From contig JANHCV010000006.1 of assembly GCA_025594325.1 (NCBI GenBank), forward strand, positions 1,957,496 through 2,021,495: a stretch of 64,000 bases of DNA, given 5' to 3'. How positions within the stretch are numbered: position 1 is the stretch's first letter; every line of letters starts with the position of its first letter. The stretch comes from Blastocladiella emersonii ATCC 22665 (taxonomy: Eukaryota > Blastocladiomycota > Blastocladiomycetes > Blastocladiales > Blastocladiaceae). Positions 40,310 to 50,464 of this stretch are shown piece after piece. The notes beneath the pieces are model-generated. The model saw only the letters and a program-made list of their open reading frames with translations, had not been told where the DNA came from and made no database searches. Both the position numbers and the translations under genes were made by a program.

Positions 40310-42512
40310 ATGACGCACCCGAAGCTCGCCTGCGTGGTACGGCCTCTTCCTCCTATGCTGCCCCAGCGGGCCGCCGCCATCGCGTCGCGCTCACCGACCC
40401 GGCCCCGCGCCCCTCTCGCTCGCAGATGGTCGGGCTCCCCGCCCGCGGCAAGACGTACATCTCGCAGAAGGTGCGCGGCTACCTCGAGTGGATGGGCACC
40501 TCGTGCAAGGTCTTCAACGTCGGCATGTACCGCCGCCAGACGGCCGGCGCCAACTGCCGCAGCGACTTCTTCGACCCCACCAACAAGGAGGCCATTGCCC
40601 TGCGCAACGAGGCCGCCACCATGGCCCTGCACGACATGCTCAAGTGGTTCGACGAGGAGGACGGGTGCGTCGCCATCTACGACGCCACCAACACCACGCG
40701 CGAGCGCCGCGACCGCGTCCACAAGGTGTGCAAGGACCACGGCATCGAGGTCATCTTCATCGAGTCCATCTGCCACGACCCCGACGTGATCATCAACAAC
40801 ATCACCGAGGTCAAGGTCTCGGGCCCCGACTACGCTGGCATGGACCCCGAGCTCGCCACCGAGGACTTCAAGGCCCGCATGCGCCACTACGAGAAGGCCT
40901 ACGAGACCATTGCCGAGGAGGACCGCTCCTTCATCAAGCTCATCAACGTCGGCTCGCTCGTCATCGTCAACCTCATCAAGGGCTGGCTGCAGTCGCGCAT
41001 CGTCTACTTTTTGATGAACCTGCACACCCAGCCGCGCCGCATCCTCTTTAGTCGGGTACGCGTTCGTGCTGCACCCATTCGATGCGACCCACACTCACGC
41101 CCTCGCTCCCCCATCAATCACAGCACGGCGAGTCCATGTACAACCAGCTCGGCCTCCTCGGCGGCGACTCGGACCTCAGCCCGCGCGGCCAGCTCTACGC
41201 CCAGTCGCTGCCCAGCGTCATCCGCCGCGCGCTCGGGTCCGCCGAGCAGCCGCTCACCGTCTGGACCAGCACCCTCAAGCGCACGCAGCAGACGGCCGCG
41301 TACCTCGAGTTCACCAAGCTCGCGTGGAAGGCGCTCGACGAGCTCGACGCGGGCGTGTGCGACGGCATGACCTACGAGGAGATTGAGCAGAAATACCCCG
41401 AGGACTACCTCGAGCGCGACAAGGACAAGTTCCGGTACCGGTACCGCGGCGGCGAGTCGTACCACGACGTGGTGGTGCGGCTCGAGCCCATCATCATGGA
41501 GCTCGAGCGGCAGCGCAACATCCTCATTATCGGCCACCAGGCCATCCTGCGCTGCATCTACGCCTACTTCATGAAGATCCCGCACGACGAGCTGCCCTAC
41601 ATCAAGATCCCGCTCCACACGGTCATCTCCATCACCCCGCGCGCCTACGGCTGCGACGAGGAGCGGTACTCGGTCGACATCCCCGCCGTCGACACCCACC
41701 GCGACCCGCGCCGCGCCCACTCGTCCTCGGGCATTGCCCGCTCGCCCTCGGCCAGCCTGTCCGACTCGGCGTCCTCGGCGGCGTCCGCGGCAGCCGGAGC
41801 CGACGCCAACGTCGCCATCGCGAGCAACGGGCTCAAGATCCGCATGTCGGCCACCACGGTGAGCAGCGTGCCCGCCGGCCCGTTCCCGATCAGCCCCGCC
41901 ACGCCGCGCGGGTCCACGGCGGGCGTTGGTGGTGATGTGTCCACGGTTGCTGCTGCCGCTGCCGCGGCGGCGGTGATGTCCGCCTCGAGTCCGGCGCCCG
42001 CGACCAACGGCGACACCGGTGATCCTGCAGCAGCGGCTGCTGCAGCGGGCCTGTCCAAGCTCTCCCTCGTGGATTCCATGTCCTCGCCCTCGTCCACGTC
42101 GCCCGCGCCGTCGATGATCGCGACGACGTCCCCGCTCACCGCATCCCCCGGCTCGCCCACATCCCTCGTTGTCGACACCGCCAGCGCAGCGACCGTTGCC
42201 GCCGCGGCTGCGGCCGTGTCGCGGCCGAGCCACCCGCCCACGCCGTCGCGGTCCGGCACCGCAACGCCCAAGTCCAAGGTCGGCTCGCCCACGGCGGCTA
42301 CGGCAGCGGGTGGGCACTCGCTGGTGCCGCCTGAGAAGCTGGTCAACGCACCGCACCTGGCCGAAGTGGACGCGGCCGAGGCGGGCGCCGAGCCCGGCGT
42401 CAAGGTGACGGTGGTCGAGCCCGAGCCGACGCCCGTGATCCCTGGCCGCCGCGCCCGGACCAGCGACGGCGCCGTCGACGACGCGGTGATTGGCGGGCAG
42501 CTCGTCGACTGA
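40310..42512 (+). CDS. PFKFB: Bifunctional 6-phosphofructo-2-kinase / fructose-2,6-bisphosphatase
   Basis: Three exons (40310-40336, 40426-41055, 41124-42512) encode 681 residues. The first coding exon is only nine codons (MTHPKLACV). The kinase domain has the P-loop GLPARGKT (12-19), YISQKVRGYLEWMG, DFFDPTNKEA, VAIYDATNTTRERRD and FIESICHD. The phosphatase half starts SRHGESMYNQLGLLGGDSDL with catalytic His220, then the acid region DAGVCDGMTYEEIE and the second catalytic histidine in IIGHQAILR (His357). Both active sites look intact, so the enzyme can make and remove fructose 2,6-bisphosphate, the activator of PFK-1. The second intron falls exactly between Arg219 and His220. The C-terminal tail (about 280 residues) is Ser/Ala/Thr-rich and a likely site of phosphorylation. 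Confidence 0.95.
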
Positions 42513-42955
42513 GGTCAACTGGTCGCTGGTGCTGGGCGGGCGGGCGGGAACGCAGCCCCCGTGTTGTGAACCTGATACAATGCTATGTTGCGCGAAATAT
42601 CCATGTATCGCCTTCAATCGTGCTCGTGGTTTGGTTTGGCGTGGTTTGGCTCGTCGCGGCGTTGGCGAGTCGGAAACGCATGCTCGAGCGAGCCCGAGCA
42701 CACGTGCCCCTGCAGCAACGCGCGATGCGCCACAACAAGCGACTCAGCGAGCCATCCACCACCTCTCCTCCCTTTGTCAAAACATCCCCTATCTGGCAGC
42801 CAGAAACCCAGACAACTTGCAGCAACAGGAAGGGTACGTCTGTGCGGCCTGAAAGAGGCAGCTGGCGACCCGCTGACGCCTTGCCCTCGTCCATGTGTAC
42901 TCCCGCACGCCCAGCTCGCAACTCGCACCTCGAAACCTCTTCCACGCCATCGACC
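42513..42955. other. Intergenic region downstream of PFK-2/FBPase-2
   Basis: 443 bp with an AT-richer 3' UTR part (42,570-42,660) and a promoter for the next gene. No further feature seen. Confidence 0.5.
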
Positions 42956-43594
42956 ATGTCCGACTCGACGTTCTTCCTTCCGGAGTTTGCTGCGGCGCTC
43001 GCCCTGCTGCAGGATCCCCGCACTCCCGACTCGGTCATCCAGGACGACGTGGACCGGCGCTCGCTCGCGATTGCCGACCGCGCCGACGGCGCTGACGAGG
43101 ACCGGACCGTCGAAGACCTCATGGACATGCACGCCATCATTGCCCTCTCCCACTACCTCATGGCCGGCCTGCACCGCGCGGTGCCCAACACGATCGACGG
43201 CGCTGCAACGGTGGAGATGGAGCTCGACACGTGGTACTACAGCTGCGTCGCGCGCCTCGAGCTGATCCCCGACCAGCATCTCCTGCGCAAGGCGTTCCTC
43301 CTGCCGTGCCTCGAGCTCGCGCAGCTGCACCTCGACGTGGCGTCGGATCCGGCAGCGCCAGATCGCCCACGCTCGGTCCTCGCCTGGGTCCTCGCCGACC
43401 TCCACCACCGCCTCGCCAAGCTCGCCTCGGCCGCTGGCCTCGACAACGAGGCGTGCGCGTACCTCGCCGCAGCCGAGCCCTACCTCGGCGACGACGAGGA
43501 GCTCCTGGGCCTGCACCGCGAGTGCACCCTGCTCGTGTGCGCGGCCGCGGTCGAACGCCGGTGCGCGATGCGCGAGCCAGTGCGCGAGCACTAG
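42956..43594 (+). CDS. Unrecognised 212-residue protein
   Basis: Single exon from ATG 42956. The protein is acidic, Leu/Ala-rich and looks helical: PEFAAALALLQDPRTPDSVI, then MDMHAIIALSHYLMAGLHRA, LDTWYYSCVARLELI, KAFLLPCLELAQLHLDVA, SVLAWVLADLHHRLAKLASA, ending in CAYLAAAEPYLGDDEELLG. The pattern of paired helices suggests a TPR- or other alpha-solenoid-like fold, but I do not recognise a family. Codon use is normal for the neighbourhood and there is no signal peptide or membrane segment. It could be a lineage-specific gene. Confidence 0.7.
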   Translation: MSDSTFFLPEFAAALALLQDPRTPDSVIQDDVDRRSLAIADRADGADEDRTVEDLMDMHAIIALSHYLMAGLHRAVPNTIDGAATVEMELDTWYYSCVARLELIPDQHLLRKAFLLPCLELAQLHLDVASDPAAPDRPRSVLAWVLADLHHRLAKLASAAGLDNEACAYLAAAEPYLGDDEELLGLHRECTLLVCAAAVERRCAMREPVREH

Positions 43595-44365
43595 GGCGTG
43601 ACGCGCCTCCACGTGGCGGCTGCGCCTCGCTGTCCGTCGGACCTGCCGCCTCGCTTGCACCCGGCTCGCTCCTCGCTGCCGCTCTCTCTCCCTCTCTCCG
43701 CCAATATGCACACAATACACCCCTTTCATTCGCTCCCCCTATACTGCCATTTCATCGACACCACCCATGCAACCTGCGAGCCGTCGAGCGCGCTGCGACG
43801 GTTATGCTCACCAGCGCCGTGCTGCAACCGTGTCGCTCCTCCGCTCGCCGCACCAGGCCTGATTGCCGTCGACGCGGCCGGCCCGCCCGTCCGTGCGCCC
43901 CATCCACTCCTCGCTCGCTTTGTCGCGGGACTCGCACAACCGACTCGGCGCAGCCGCCCGCGGTCGCCGGCTTTGCTGCCGCCCGCCGCCGTCGCACGGC
44001 ATGGTCGCTCTCCATCACCGCGCACTCCGCTGCCGACGGGAACGAGGACGACGGCAATATGCGCACGAGCAACTCCCGCGCCTCGCCCGCTGCTGGCCGC
44101 GGCGGCACCTCGCCCACCCATCCCTCTACGCTGCTGGTGCCGGCGCCTGGATCCTCGAACGCTTCTTCGCGCGAAAACTCTTCATCGCTCCCGCCGAGAT
44201 TCGTGTCCTCCTCGTCGACGCCGACCCTCGCTCCGCCTGCCTCGCTCGCCAGCCCTCGGGCTGAGCGACACCGTGCCGCGCCTGCGCCGCATCTCCGAGA
44301 TCCACCGCCGGAAAAAGGAGCGGTCCGGGTCCATCTCGTCCATTGCCTCGCTGCTGCCCGCCGCC
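43595..44365. other. Region upstream of the phosphodiesterase; may include its N-terminus
   Basis: 771 bp. From ATG 44059 one frame encodes a Ser/Pro/Thr-rich stretch (NSRASPAAGRGGTSPTHPST) that resembles a disordered N-terminus. At about 44,250 it would have to shift by one base to continue as LSDTVPRLRRISEIHRRKKE, which is in frame with ATG 44366. The first 150 bases look like promoter. Confidence 0.45.
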
Positions 44366-45878
44366 ATGGAGGTCACGGACGCCGACCCGATCGCCAACGT
44401 GGTCCTGCCCGCCATACTGCCCGAGCCGACCCACCTGCCGCTGCGCAACTCGTGGAACTTTGATGTGTGGTCCTACACCCACGCCGAGCTCCTCGTCTTC
44501 CTCGTCGACATGTTCGCCGACCTCGGCCTGCTGCACACGTTCCGCATCGAACCCGACACCTTCCTCGAGTTCCTCAAGTCGGTCGAGCCCGGCTACAAGC
44601 TCAACCCCTACCACAACTTCCGCCATGCCTTTGACATGACCCAGGCCGGCTACCTGTTCCTCCGCACCTGCTGCGCCTGCGAGTCGGACGAGAGCTACAC
44701 TCCGCCGTCCACGGGCACCAACAAGTTTGACGCCGACTTTTCCGGCGCCGCTGTCCCGCACACGCCCACGTCCCATCGGCTACTTGATGGCCGCCGCCCT
44801 CAACGCCGCGGTCGCCGCCCAGCAGGCCAGCACCTCGGCGCCCGCCGCGTCCTCGTCGCCGCCGCGCAAGATCCCGCGCCTCATGTTCACGCTGCAGGAG
44901 CAGCTCGCCTTCATGCTCGCGTGCGTGTGCCACGACCTCGAGCACGACGGCAAGACCAACAACTTCCACATCGTGACGCAGTCGGACCTCGCCGTGCTCT
45001 ACAACGACCAGTCGCCGCTCGAGAACCGCCACATGCACGAGGCGTCGCGGCTCATCGCCAAGCACGCGCTCCTCGCGCAGCAGACGCGCACGGTCCAGGC
45101 CGAGATCCGCCAGCTCATGGTGCGGTCGATCCTGTCGACGGACCTCGCCAAGCACGTCGACATCCTGGCCAAGTTCAACGAGATCTGCCCGGCGTTCGAC
45201 GCCACGGACCGCGAGCACCGCGCCCGGTCGCTCGAGATGCTCATCAAGTGCGCCGACGTGTCGAACGTGATCCGGCCGCTGCACCTCGCCAAGGGCTGGT
45301 CCGACTGCATCCAGGAGGAGATGTTCCAGCAGGGCGACGTGGAGCGCGAGCAGGGGCTGCCCGTGTCCGGGTTCGGCGACCGCCTCGCGCCCCAGTCGGC
45401 GCGCCTCGGCATGTCCTTCTCCGAGTACATGTGCGCGCCCCTGTTCCGCACCATGGGCAAGGCCATTCCGCGCATGGAGGCGTACCTCAAGAACATTGCC
45501 GTCACGCGCGACTACTGGGTCGGCGTCCTCGCTGAGACCGAGACCGACACGGAGGAGGGCACCACCACCACCGGTTCGTCGTCCGTCACGCCGTCGTCGT
45601 CCGAGGGCGGCTCAGCACCCGCCTCGCGCCGACCGTCCGAAGCTCTCGCGGACGACTCGGTCATTGGGCTCGGACCGACGAGCCGGCGCCGGTCGTCCAG
45701 CAAGTCGGTCACGTCCGCCACGTCGTCCAACGGCAGCACCAGCGAAAACGCGCCCGCGGGCACGACACCGTCACCGCCGCCGCCAGTCCAGGAGGAGGAG
45801 AACGCGGATTCGTCGCGGGCCGACGCCGCCGCCGCCTCTGACCCAGCAGCACTCCGCGGTGACGCCGCAGCGCCATGA
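44366..45878 (+). CDS. PDE9-like 3',5'-cyclic nucleotide phosphodiesterase, frame interrupted
   Basis: The catalytic domain of class I phosphodiesterases is present in two frames. The first frame (ATG 44366) runs NFDVWSYTHAELLVFLVDMF, then KLNPYHNFRHAFDMTQAGY. The second frame, which picks up between about 44,700 and 44,780, continues LQEQLAFMLACVCHDLEHDG, KTNNFHIVTQSDLAVLYNDQ, SPLENRHMHEAS, ILSTDLAKHVDILAKF, LIKCADVSNVIRPL and EREQGLPVSGF. The metal-binding residues (YHNFRHA, CHDLEHDGKTNN, and Asp in KCADVSN) are intact. Similarity is highest to PDE9, so cGMP is the likely substrate; in flagellate fungi cGMP turnover is tied to zoospore phototaxis. A Ser/Pro/Ala-rich insert and tail flank the domain. 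The change of frame lies in the non-conserved insert and no consensus intron fits, so either a one-base sequence error, an unusual intron or a broken gene is possible. Confidence 0.8.
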
Positions 45879-47719
45879 CGGCCGCTGGTCGTCGGCCTGT
45901 CGCCTCGCGATGAGAGCGGGTTTGTGTGATTTCCCCATCGCTTTCGCGTCCAATAGATATCTTTACACTTGACATGATGAGCAACGACGTTCATTTCTTC
46001 AAGCGCCTCGACGATGAGGGGACAGTCGGCACGCTCGCCATCCAAGAGCTAGCTCGTTGCGTTTGTTTCATGTTCCTGTCCGGCGTGCGGCCAACCTGTC
46101 GTCGCCCGCGACGGCGCGCGCGCGCAAGCGCGGCATGACGACCAACGCCGAGCTGGTTGACGAGAACAAGATCCACCCGAATCGCGCCCTGCGGTCGGCC
46201 GACGTCATGTGCGCGCAGCATCACCACCAAGAAGCGGGCGGGTCCGCGAGGGCGAGACGCTGTCAGTGCTGTTTGGCGTCGACCCGTTGTTGCGCGCGCG
46301 CGCGCGAACAAGGACATGCGTTCCGAGGTGGACGGCGATGCGGCCGGCACCAAGCATCGCGGCTTGGGGGCGCCACCAAGTACACGAGATTCGCGCCGAG
46401 CCGCGCTGAAAGGGTTCCCGATGTGGCTGGCACACGTTCCAGAGACCTGGCCTGACGCGACGACGGTAGCATGAAGTAGAAGCGGGGCCGGCTGCCAGGA
46501 TGAGCCAAGGCCACGACACGCAGCGGCGCTCGAGGGCAGCGACGCGCTCGCCGGGCGGCGGAGAGCGTGTTTGGATTCAGCAAGGTTGAGCAGGGACGGC
46601 GACGGGTTGATAGCGCGCACCTGAGAGCGAGAGCAAGCGCGAGGCTTCAGCCAGACGGCAAAGCAGTAGCGAGCGGTCGAAGAACACGGTGGCGCAAGAC
46701 GTGAAGGCTGGACGGAGCACGGAACGCCGCCGTCGGCGAGGCCATGCAGCGACGCGGCGCCCGCCGTCAGGCTCGCGAGCGACCGAGCCAAGCGTGTTGC
46801 TGCTGGCACTGCTTCGGGCGGCAACAATCCAAGGGGCGACGGCTTACGGCGGGTGTACAGCTAGCGTGCACCACCGGCACACGCGGGGCTGCGGCTGCGG
46901 CTGCGGCAGCGGACAGGCGTCGGTCGTAGGCGCGTGCCACCGACCGCAGCCGCTCCAGCACGTCGACGGCCGCAGCGAGCGAGCGAGCGCGGACATCATA
47001 CCGCCCATGCTGCAGTCCGACACTGTATGAGAGAAAGTGCAGGGCGCGGTCGGCGAGAGGCGATGCGCGCGGGGACACGATGGCGAGTCGTTCGAGGGGT
47101 GGTGGCGCGCTCGCCGGCGGCAACAAGCGTCTGATTCATGCACGGGTCACGGGCGTATGGTGCCGCCGCGGCATGTGCGACGTGTTGATGCAGTATACAG
47201 GGATGCGTTTCATGGAGTGGTGAGGTAATATAGCGGGTCATGATCAGGAGGGAGAGCGAGGACCGCGCGTGGCGACGAGGCGCCCTTTATACTCCTCCGC
47301 CCGCGCCCCCGCTGCCTGCCACGCGGCGGCCACCGCCACCGACAAGGACTCTGGCGCTCTGACGCAAGCAGCGAGCAGCGAGCACGAGCAGGATACGGCG
47401 GAGTCCGAAGCCGAACCACCGCCGCGGCGGCCTCGGCTGCGGGCGACTGGAGCTCGCCGTGTCGTGGGAGATCGGGTCAGCGGTGCGGCGGCTGGGCCCG
47501 TGCGCAGGTCACACCCGACTTACTTGACGACGACGACAACGACAACGAACCAGCCGCGTACGCATCTCGGGCCAAAGGGTCGACCACATGGTAAGGTCGA
47601 TCGCGCACGCGACGCCAGTGGCGCGTCGCTCGAGGACCAATCGGCATCGGGGATAGAGGGCGAAGGGACGCGCTGCGCTGCGCTGCACTACACTGCCGAA
47701 ATAGGGTGGCGCAACGGGA
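45879..47719. other. Gene-poor region before the tandem array
   Basis: 1.84 kb. Frames on both strands are short and Arg/Ala/Ser-rich and I recognise none. A TATAAAG-like sequence on the minus strand at 47284-47291 lies upstream of a 99-residue frame (47143-46844) that I cannot support as a gene. Confidence 0.5.
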
Positions 47720-48240
47720 GGGGGCTGCTGCTTCCACATGCAAGCGTGAGACCTGCGCGCGCGCGTGTGATAACAGCAAGGAAACCAAAGTAGCAAGGGT
47801 GGCGGCGATGGTGCGCCGCGGCAGCAGGTGCGTTCCGCGTCGGAGAGCGAGCCGCCGCTGCCCCACCGCCCAGAACAGGCGCGGCCGCTCTGGGATTCGG
47901 GATGGGATCGAGAGCAGAGCGGAGGGAGCGCGACGCGAGGTCAACAACGACGACAAGCCGGACGAACACCATCAAGTCACCCAACCCACCGTGTTGCTTG
48001 CTCGTGGGCCGGGTCGGCCTACGCCCGCCGCCGCACCGACCACTCGCCCGTCCAGTTTGAGCACCATCTCGAGTTTGGCGGCAGGTCCGAGTACCTTGCT
48101 CGCTGCGCAGCGAGATCCCACAGCGAGGCAGCGAGCGAAGGCGGCTCTCACGGAGGCCAGGAGCAGCGGCGCGAGCAGCGCAGGTGGGGCGGGTGGGACC
48201 TGCGCGGGCGCGCGGAAACCAGACGACAAGCACACGCGCG

Positions 48241-48264
48241 CGAGCGAGCGAGCGAGCGAGCGAG
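48241..48264. repeat. (CGAG)6 microsatellite in each array unit
   Basis: Six tandem CGAG tetramers in copy 1, repeated unchanged in length at +2,745-bp intervals. Tetramer number usually drifts fast, so equal length in all copies argues for very recent amplification. Confidence 0.9.
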
Positions 48265-48344
48265 AAGGGAGGCGAGTCCATTCGAGACACGACGAGAGAG
48301 CGCCGCGCCGCGCCGCGCCGGTCAAAGGTTGAGGGTGGGGGTGG

Positions 48345-48370
48345 GTGCTGGCGGCGGGGGCCGCCAGCAC
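48345..48370. repeat. GC-rich 10-bp inverted repeat
   Basis: GTGCTGGCGG, six-base spacer CGGGGG, CCGCCAGCAC: a perfect 10-bp stem, present in every unit at the same offset. Confidence 0.85.
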
Positions 48371-48970
48371 ACGATTTTTCGATCATACCCTTCACTTGAG
48401 GGCAGCAGTAGCAGCGTAGGGGCGCAATGCAGCAAGACGGATCACCCAAAACCCTCAAACGCAGCTGCCGCCGCTGGATCAAGTCTAGACGGGAGGAGTC
48501 GAGTTGCCTCCGTGGCGAGAAGGGCGGCGGTCCGAGTCTGCGTTCCAGACGCCAGGATCGCATCCATTCGAGGCACAGATGCATGTTGCAGCGGGTCATA
48601 TATTCCATGAGATGTCATTGCGGGTTTGGTGAAGTCTCGACTTTGGGGATGAGTGAGCGGTCGCGATCGCCGCGCGAGCAAGCGAAAAAAGCTCGGGCAT
48701 CAGGTGACAATTGCCTGACCGCTGCGAGACGCGTTTCGAGACGCGCTTTTGGCGCTCTGCCTCGGGAGACGGGCAGACGACGCACAACTGCCTCCCAACA
48801 CCACACGCTTGATTGAGCCCATGCCGCGTCGCGCGGTGGGTGCATCACGTTCACATCGCAGAGTACGCACACGCGCGGGGGCCCAGAAGGCACTTGGGCA
48901 AAGTTGTTTTATGTATCGTCGGGGAGTAGTGAGCCAAAGCAGTCAGGTCTCTCTAGTTCCGGGCTGGCGA

Positions 48971-48989
48971 GCAGGGTTCGAGTCCCTGT
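48971..48989 (+). other. tRNA T-arm / Pol III B-box-like element
   Basis: GCAGGGTTCGAGTCCCTGT contains a perfect B-box (GGTTCGAGTCC) inside a 5-bp stem CAGGG/CCCTG with loop TTCGAGT, exactly like a tRNA T-arm. No matching 5' acceptor strand or anticodon arm lies at tRNA distance upstream, so it is not a complete tRNA. Same element at 51716, 54461, 57206, 59951 and 62696. Confidence 0.55.
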
Positions 48990-49147
48990 CGCATCTCGTC
49001 CAGTCCGCGTCATAGTATTGTAAAGGAGCCAGAGTTGCTCTGGCTGCGATGGTTCGCTACTCCAGTGGAGCAGTTGAGGCTTGGGCCGCGTACGGTGCAT
49101 GTCCTGCGGCAGACACACACGTATCATGATTGGGCGCCTAGCGTAAG

Positions 49148-49206
49148 ATCCCGTGGCCAGGTGGTCATCTTAGACTCAACCCGCAATCGTGGCGAATCCA
49201 CGGGAT
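49148..49206 (+). other. tRNA-Leu-like remnant with perfect terminal stem
   Basis: The 59-nt segment begins ATCCCGTGG and ends CCACGGGAT, a perfect 9-bp terminal stem. Inside, GTGGCCAGGTGGTCA resembles a tRNA A-box/D-arm (GGCCgAGTGGTc as in tRNA-Leu), TTAGACTCAA resembles a Leu anticodon region, and GTGGCGAATCCAC resembles a T-arm whose GGTTCGAATCC has lost bases. It is too short for a working tRNA. Likely a decayed or shortened tRNA-derived element. Repeated at 51893, 54638, 57383, 60128 and 62873. Confidence 0.4.
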
Positions 49207-49650
49207 AGAGGTGGAACAGATCCGGCTCAGTGGCAGTGAGCACGGTGAACACAGCAGCTCCCAGCCCCAAGCGGCTGCTCCCTCCCTTTTGCACCATACA
49301 AGAAAGTTGCGTTTACCTAAAGTACATGAAGGCGTGCACCGTACCTGCGTTTTGAGCCACTGTTACGCCGGATCAGATCAAGAACAGTGGGTCGTCGCTG
49401 TTTGCTGAACCTTCCTGAAGCTAGCTCAAGCCGTGTCCAGCGGGCGTATCTCAGAAATTTCACGTAGAACGTGTGCATGTCATGGCTAGCAAAGTTGCTT
49501 AGCTTGCGTACGGCTCTAGTTTGCCGCACCTCAAACGCTGCACAACCCAAGTGTGGCGGCTCCAAGGTGACTCTGACCAAGGACCAAACTTGAACGCTGC
49601 TGCAGCCGTATTACACACGTGCTTCTTGCCAATTGCCTGACGCTAGGTTG

Positions 49651-49669
49651 TAGATCTTTCAAAGATCTA
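49651..49669. repeat. 19-nt near-perfect palindrome
   Basis: TAGATCTTTCAAAGATCTA: nine-base arms around one central base. Possible protein-binding site; located in the AT-rich part of every unit. Confidence 0.8.
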
Positions 49670-49820
49670 TCAAAGAGTATAACGAAGGTTGGGGGTGACT
49701 TGAGTCACATAAGGGAGCAATGGGCAGCAAACGTGTCTCGCGCTTGAGTCGACCGCACAAGGGCGAAACGATCAGATTGGACGTGGACACCTTCAGAAAC
49801 CTTTGAGTAGACTATTCCAT

Positions 49821-49879
49821 CTGCAGAATGCCGCTGAGAACGCGCGCATAAGTCAAAGGGTGATTCCAAACGGGCGTTG
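49821..49879 (+). repeat. 59-nt internal direct repeat, first copy
   Basis: Starts CTGCAGAATG and ends with the 28-base block that includes AAAGGGTGATTCCAAACGGG. The second copy lies 156 bp downstream; about seven or eight bases differ, all in the first half, while the last 28 are identical. Confidence 0.85.
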
Positions 49880-49976
49880 TCAACCTCATCGAGTTGTGTC
49901 CAAACCGACCCCACGAGGCCAAGAAGACCAGATTGAGCATGCTCACCTTGACCAACTATGTTCGTTCAGCTATCAG

Positions 49977-50035
49977 CTGCAGATTGCTGTCGAGAACACG
50001 CGCCTAGGTCAAAGGGTGATTCCAAACGGGCGTTG
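49977..50035 (+). repeat. 59-nt internal direct repeat, second copy
   Basis: Starts CTGCAGATTG; ends with the same 28-base block as the first copy. This pair recurs in every array unit. Confidence 0.85.
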
Positions 50036-50047
50036 ACGCGCAAAGTC

Positions 50048-50077
50048 CCTCGCCGCAACCCTCTTGCTGCGGCGAGG
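50048..50077. repeat. 10-bp hairpin-forming inverted repeat
   Basis: CCTCGCCGCA, ten-base spacer, TGCGGCGAGG: a perfect GC-rich stem just after the second 59-nt repeat. It could end a transcript or mark an RNA 3' end, but no transcript is known. Confidence 0.8.
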
Positions 50078-50464
50078 TCGCGCGCAACTCCACCTTGCCT
50101 GCCAACACGTCAAAGCTCAATCACCACCGTTGATCCGTCCAGCAGGCGGCGTTATGGAGTCTGTAGCAAAGAGTAACGTGCACGCAAGCAGCACCTTTGA
50201 GCAGCGCTGTAGAGGGGAAGTAAGCAAACTTTGAGCGCTCAATGCTGCCCACGAGATGGAGCGCAATCTTTCCCAGCTGTGTCTCATTGCACGCAAGGTG
50301 AGCAGCAGTGGCTCGTCAAGCAGGCAAGGAACAGGACAGAGTAGGGAAGGCGTGAGGGAGCCGATCTGAAGCTAAGCGTGTTCCGGAGCACCCTGCTGAG
50401 TCGAACGCGTGCTCAGCACGGCGCGCGTGCAGGCAGGCAGCCGCAGTAGCAAGTAGCGACAGGC

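Larger units (their letters stand above)
47720..50464. repeat. Array unit, copy 1
   Basis: First copy, adjoining unique DNA on its left. Carries G at the variable site 50276. Confidence 0.95.

Noticed and set aside
44683-44725. A 43-nt intron that would restore the phosphodiesterase frame
   Set aside because: The length gives the right shift, but the donor GTCGGA is unlike all others here, there is no branch site or pyrimidine tract, and it is shorter than any other intron in the window.
46844-47143. 99-residue minus-strand frame downstream of a TATAAAG-like sequence
   Set aside because: No recognisable domain, Arg/Pro/Ser-rich; the TATA-like sequence alone is weak support.
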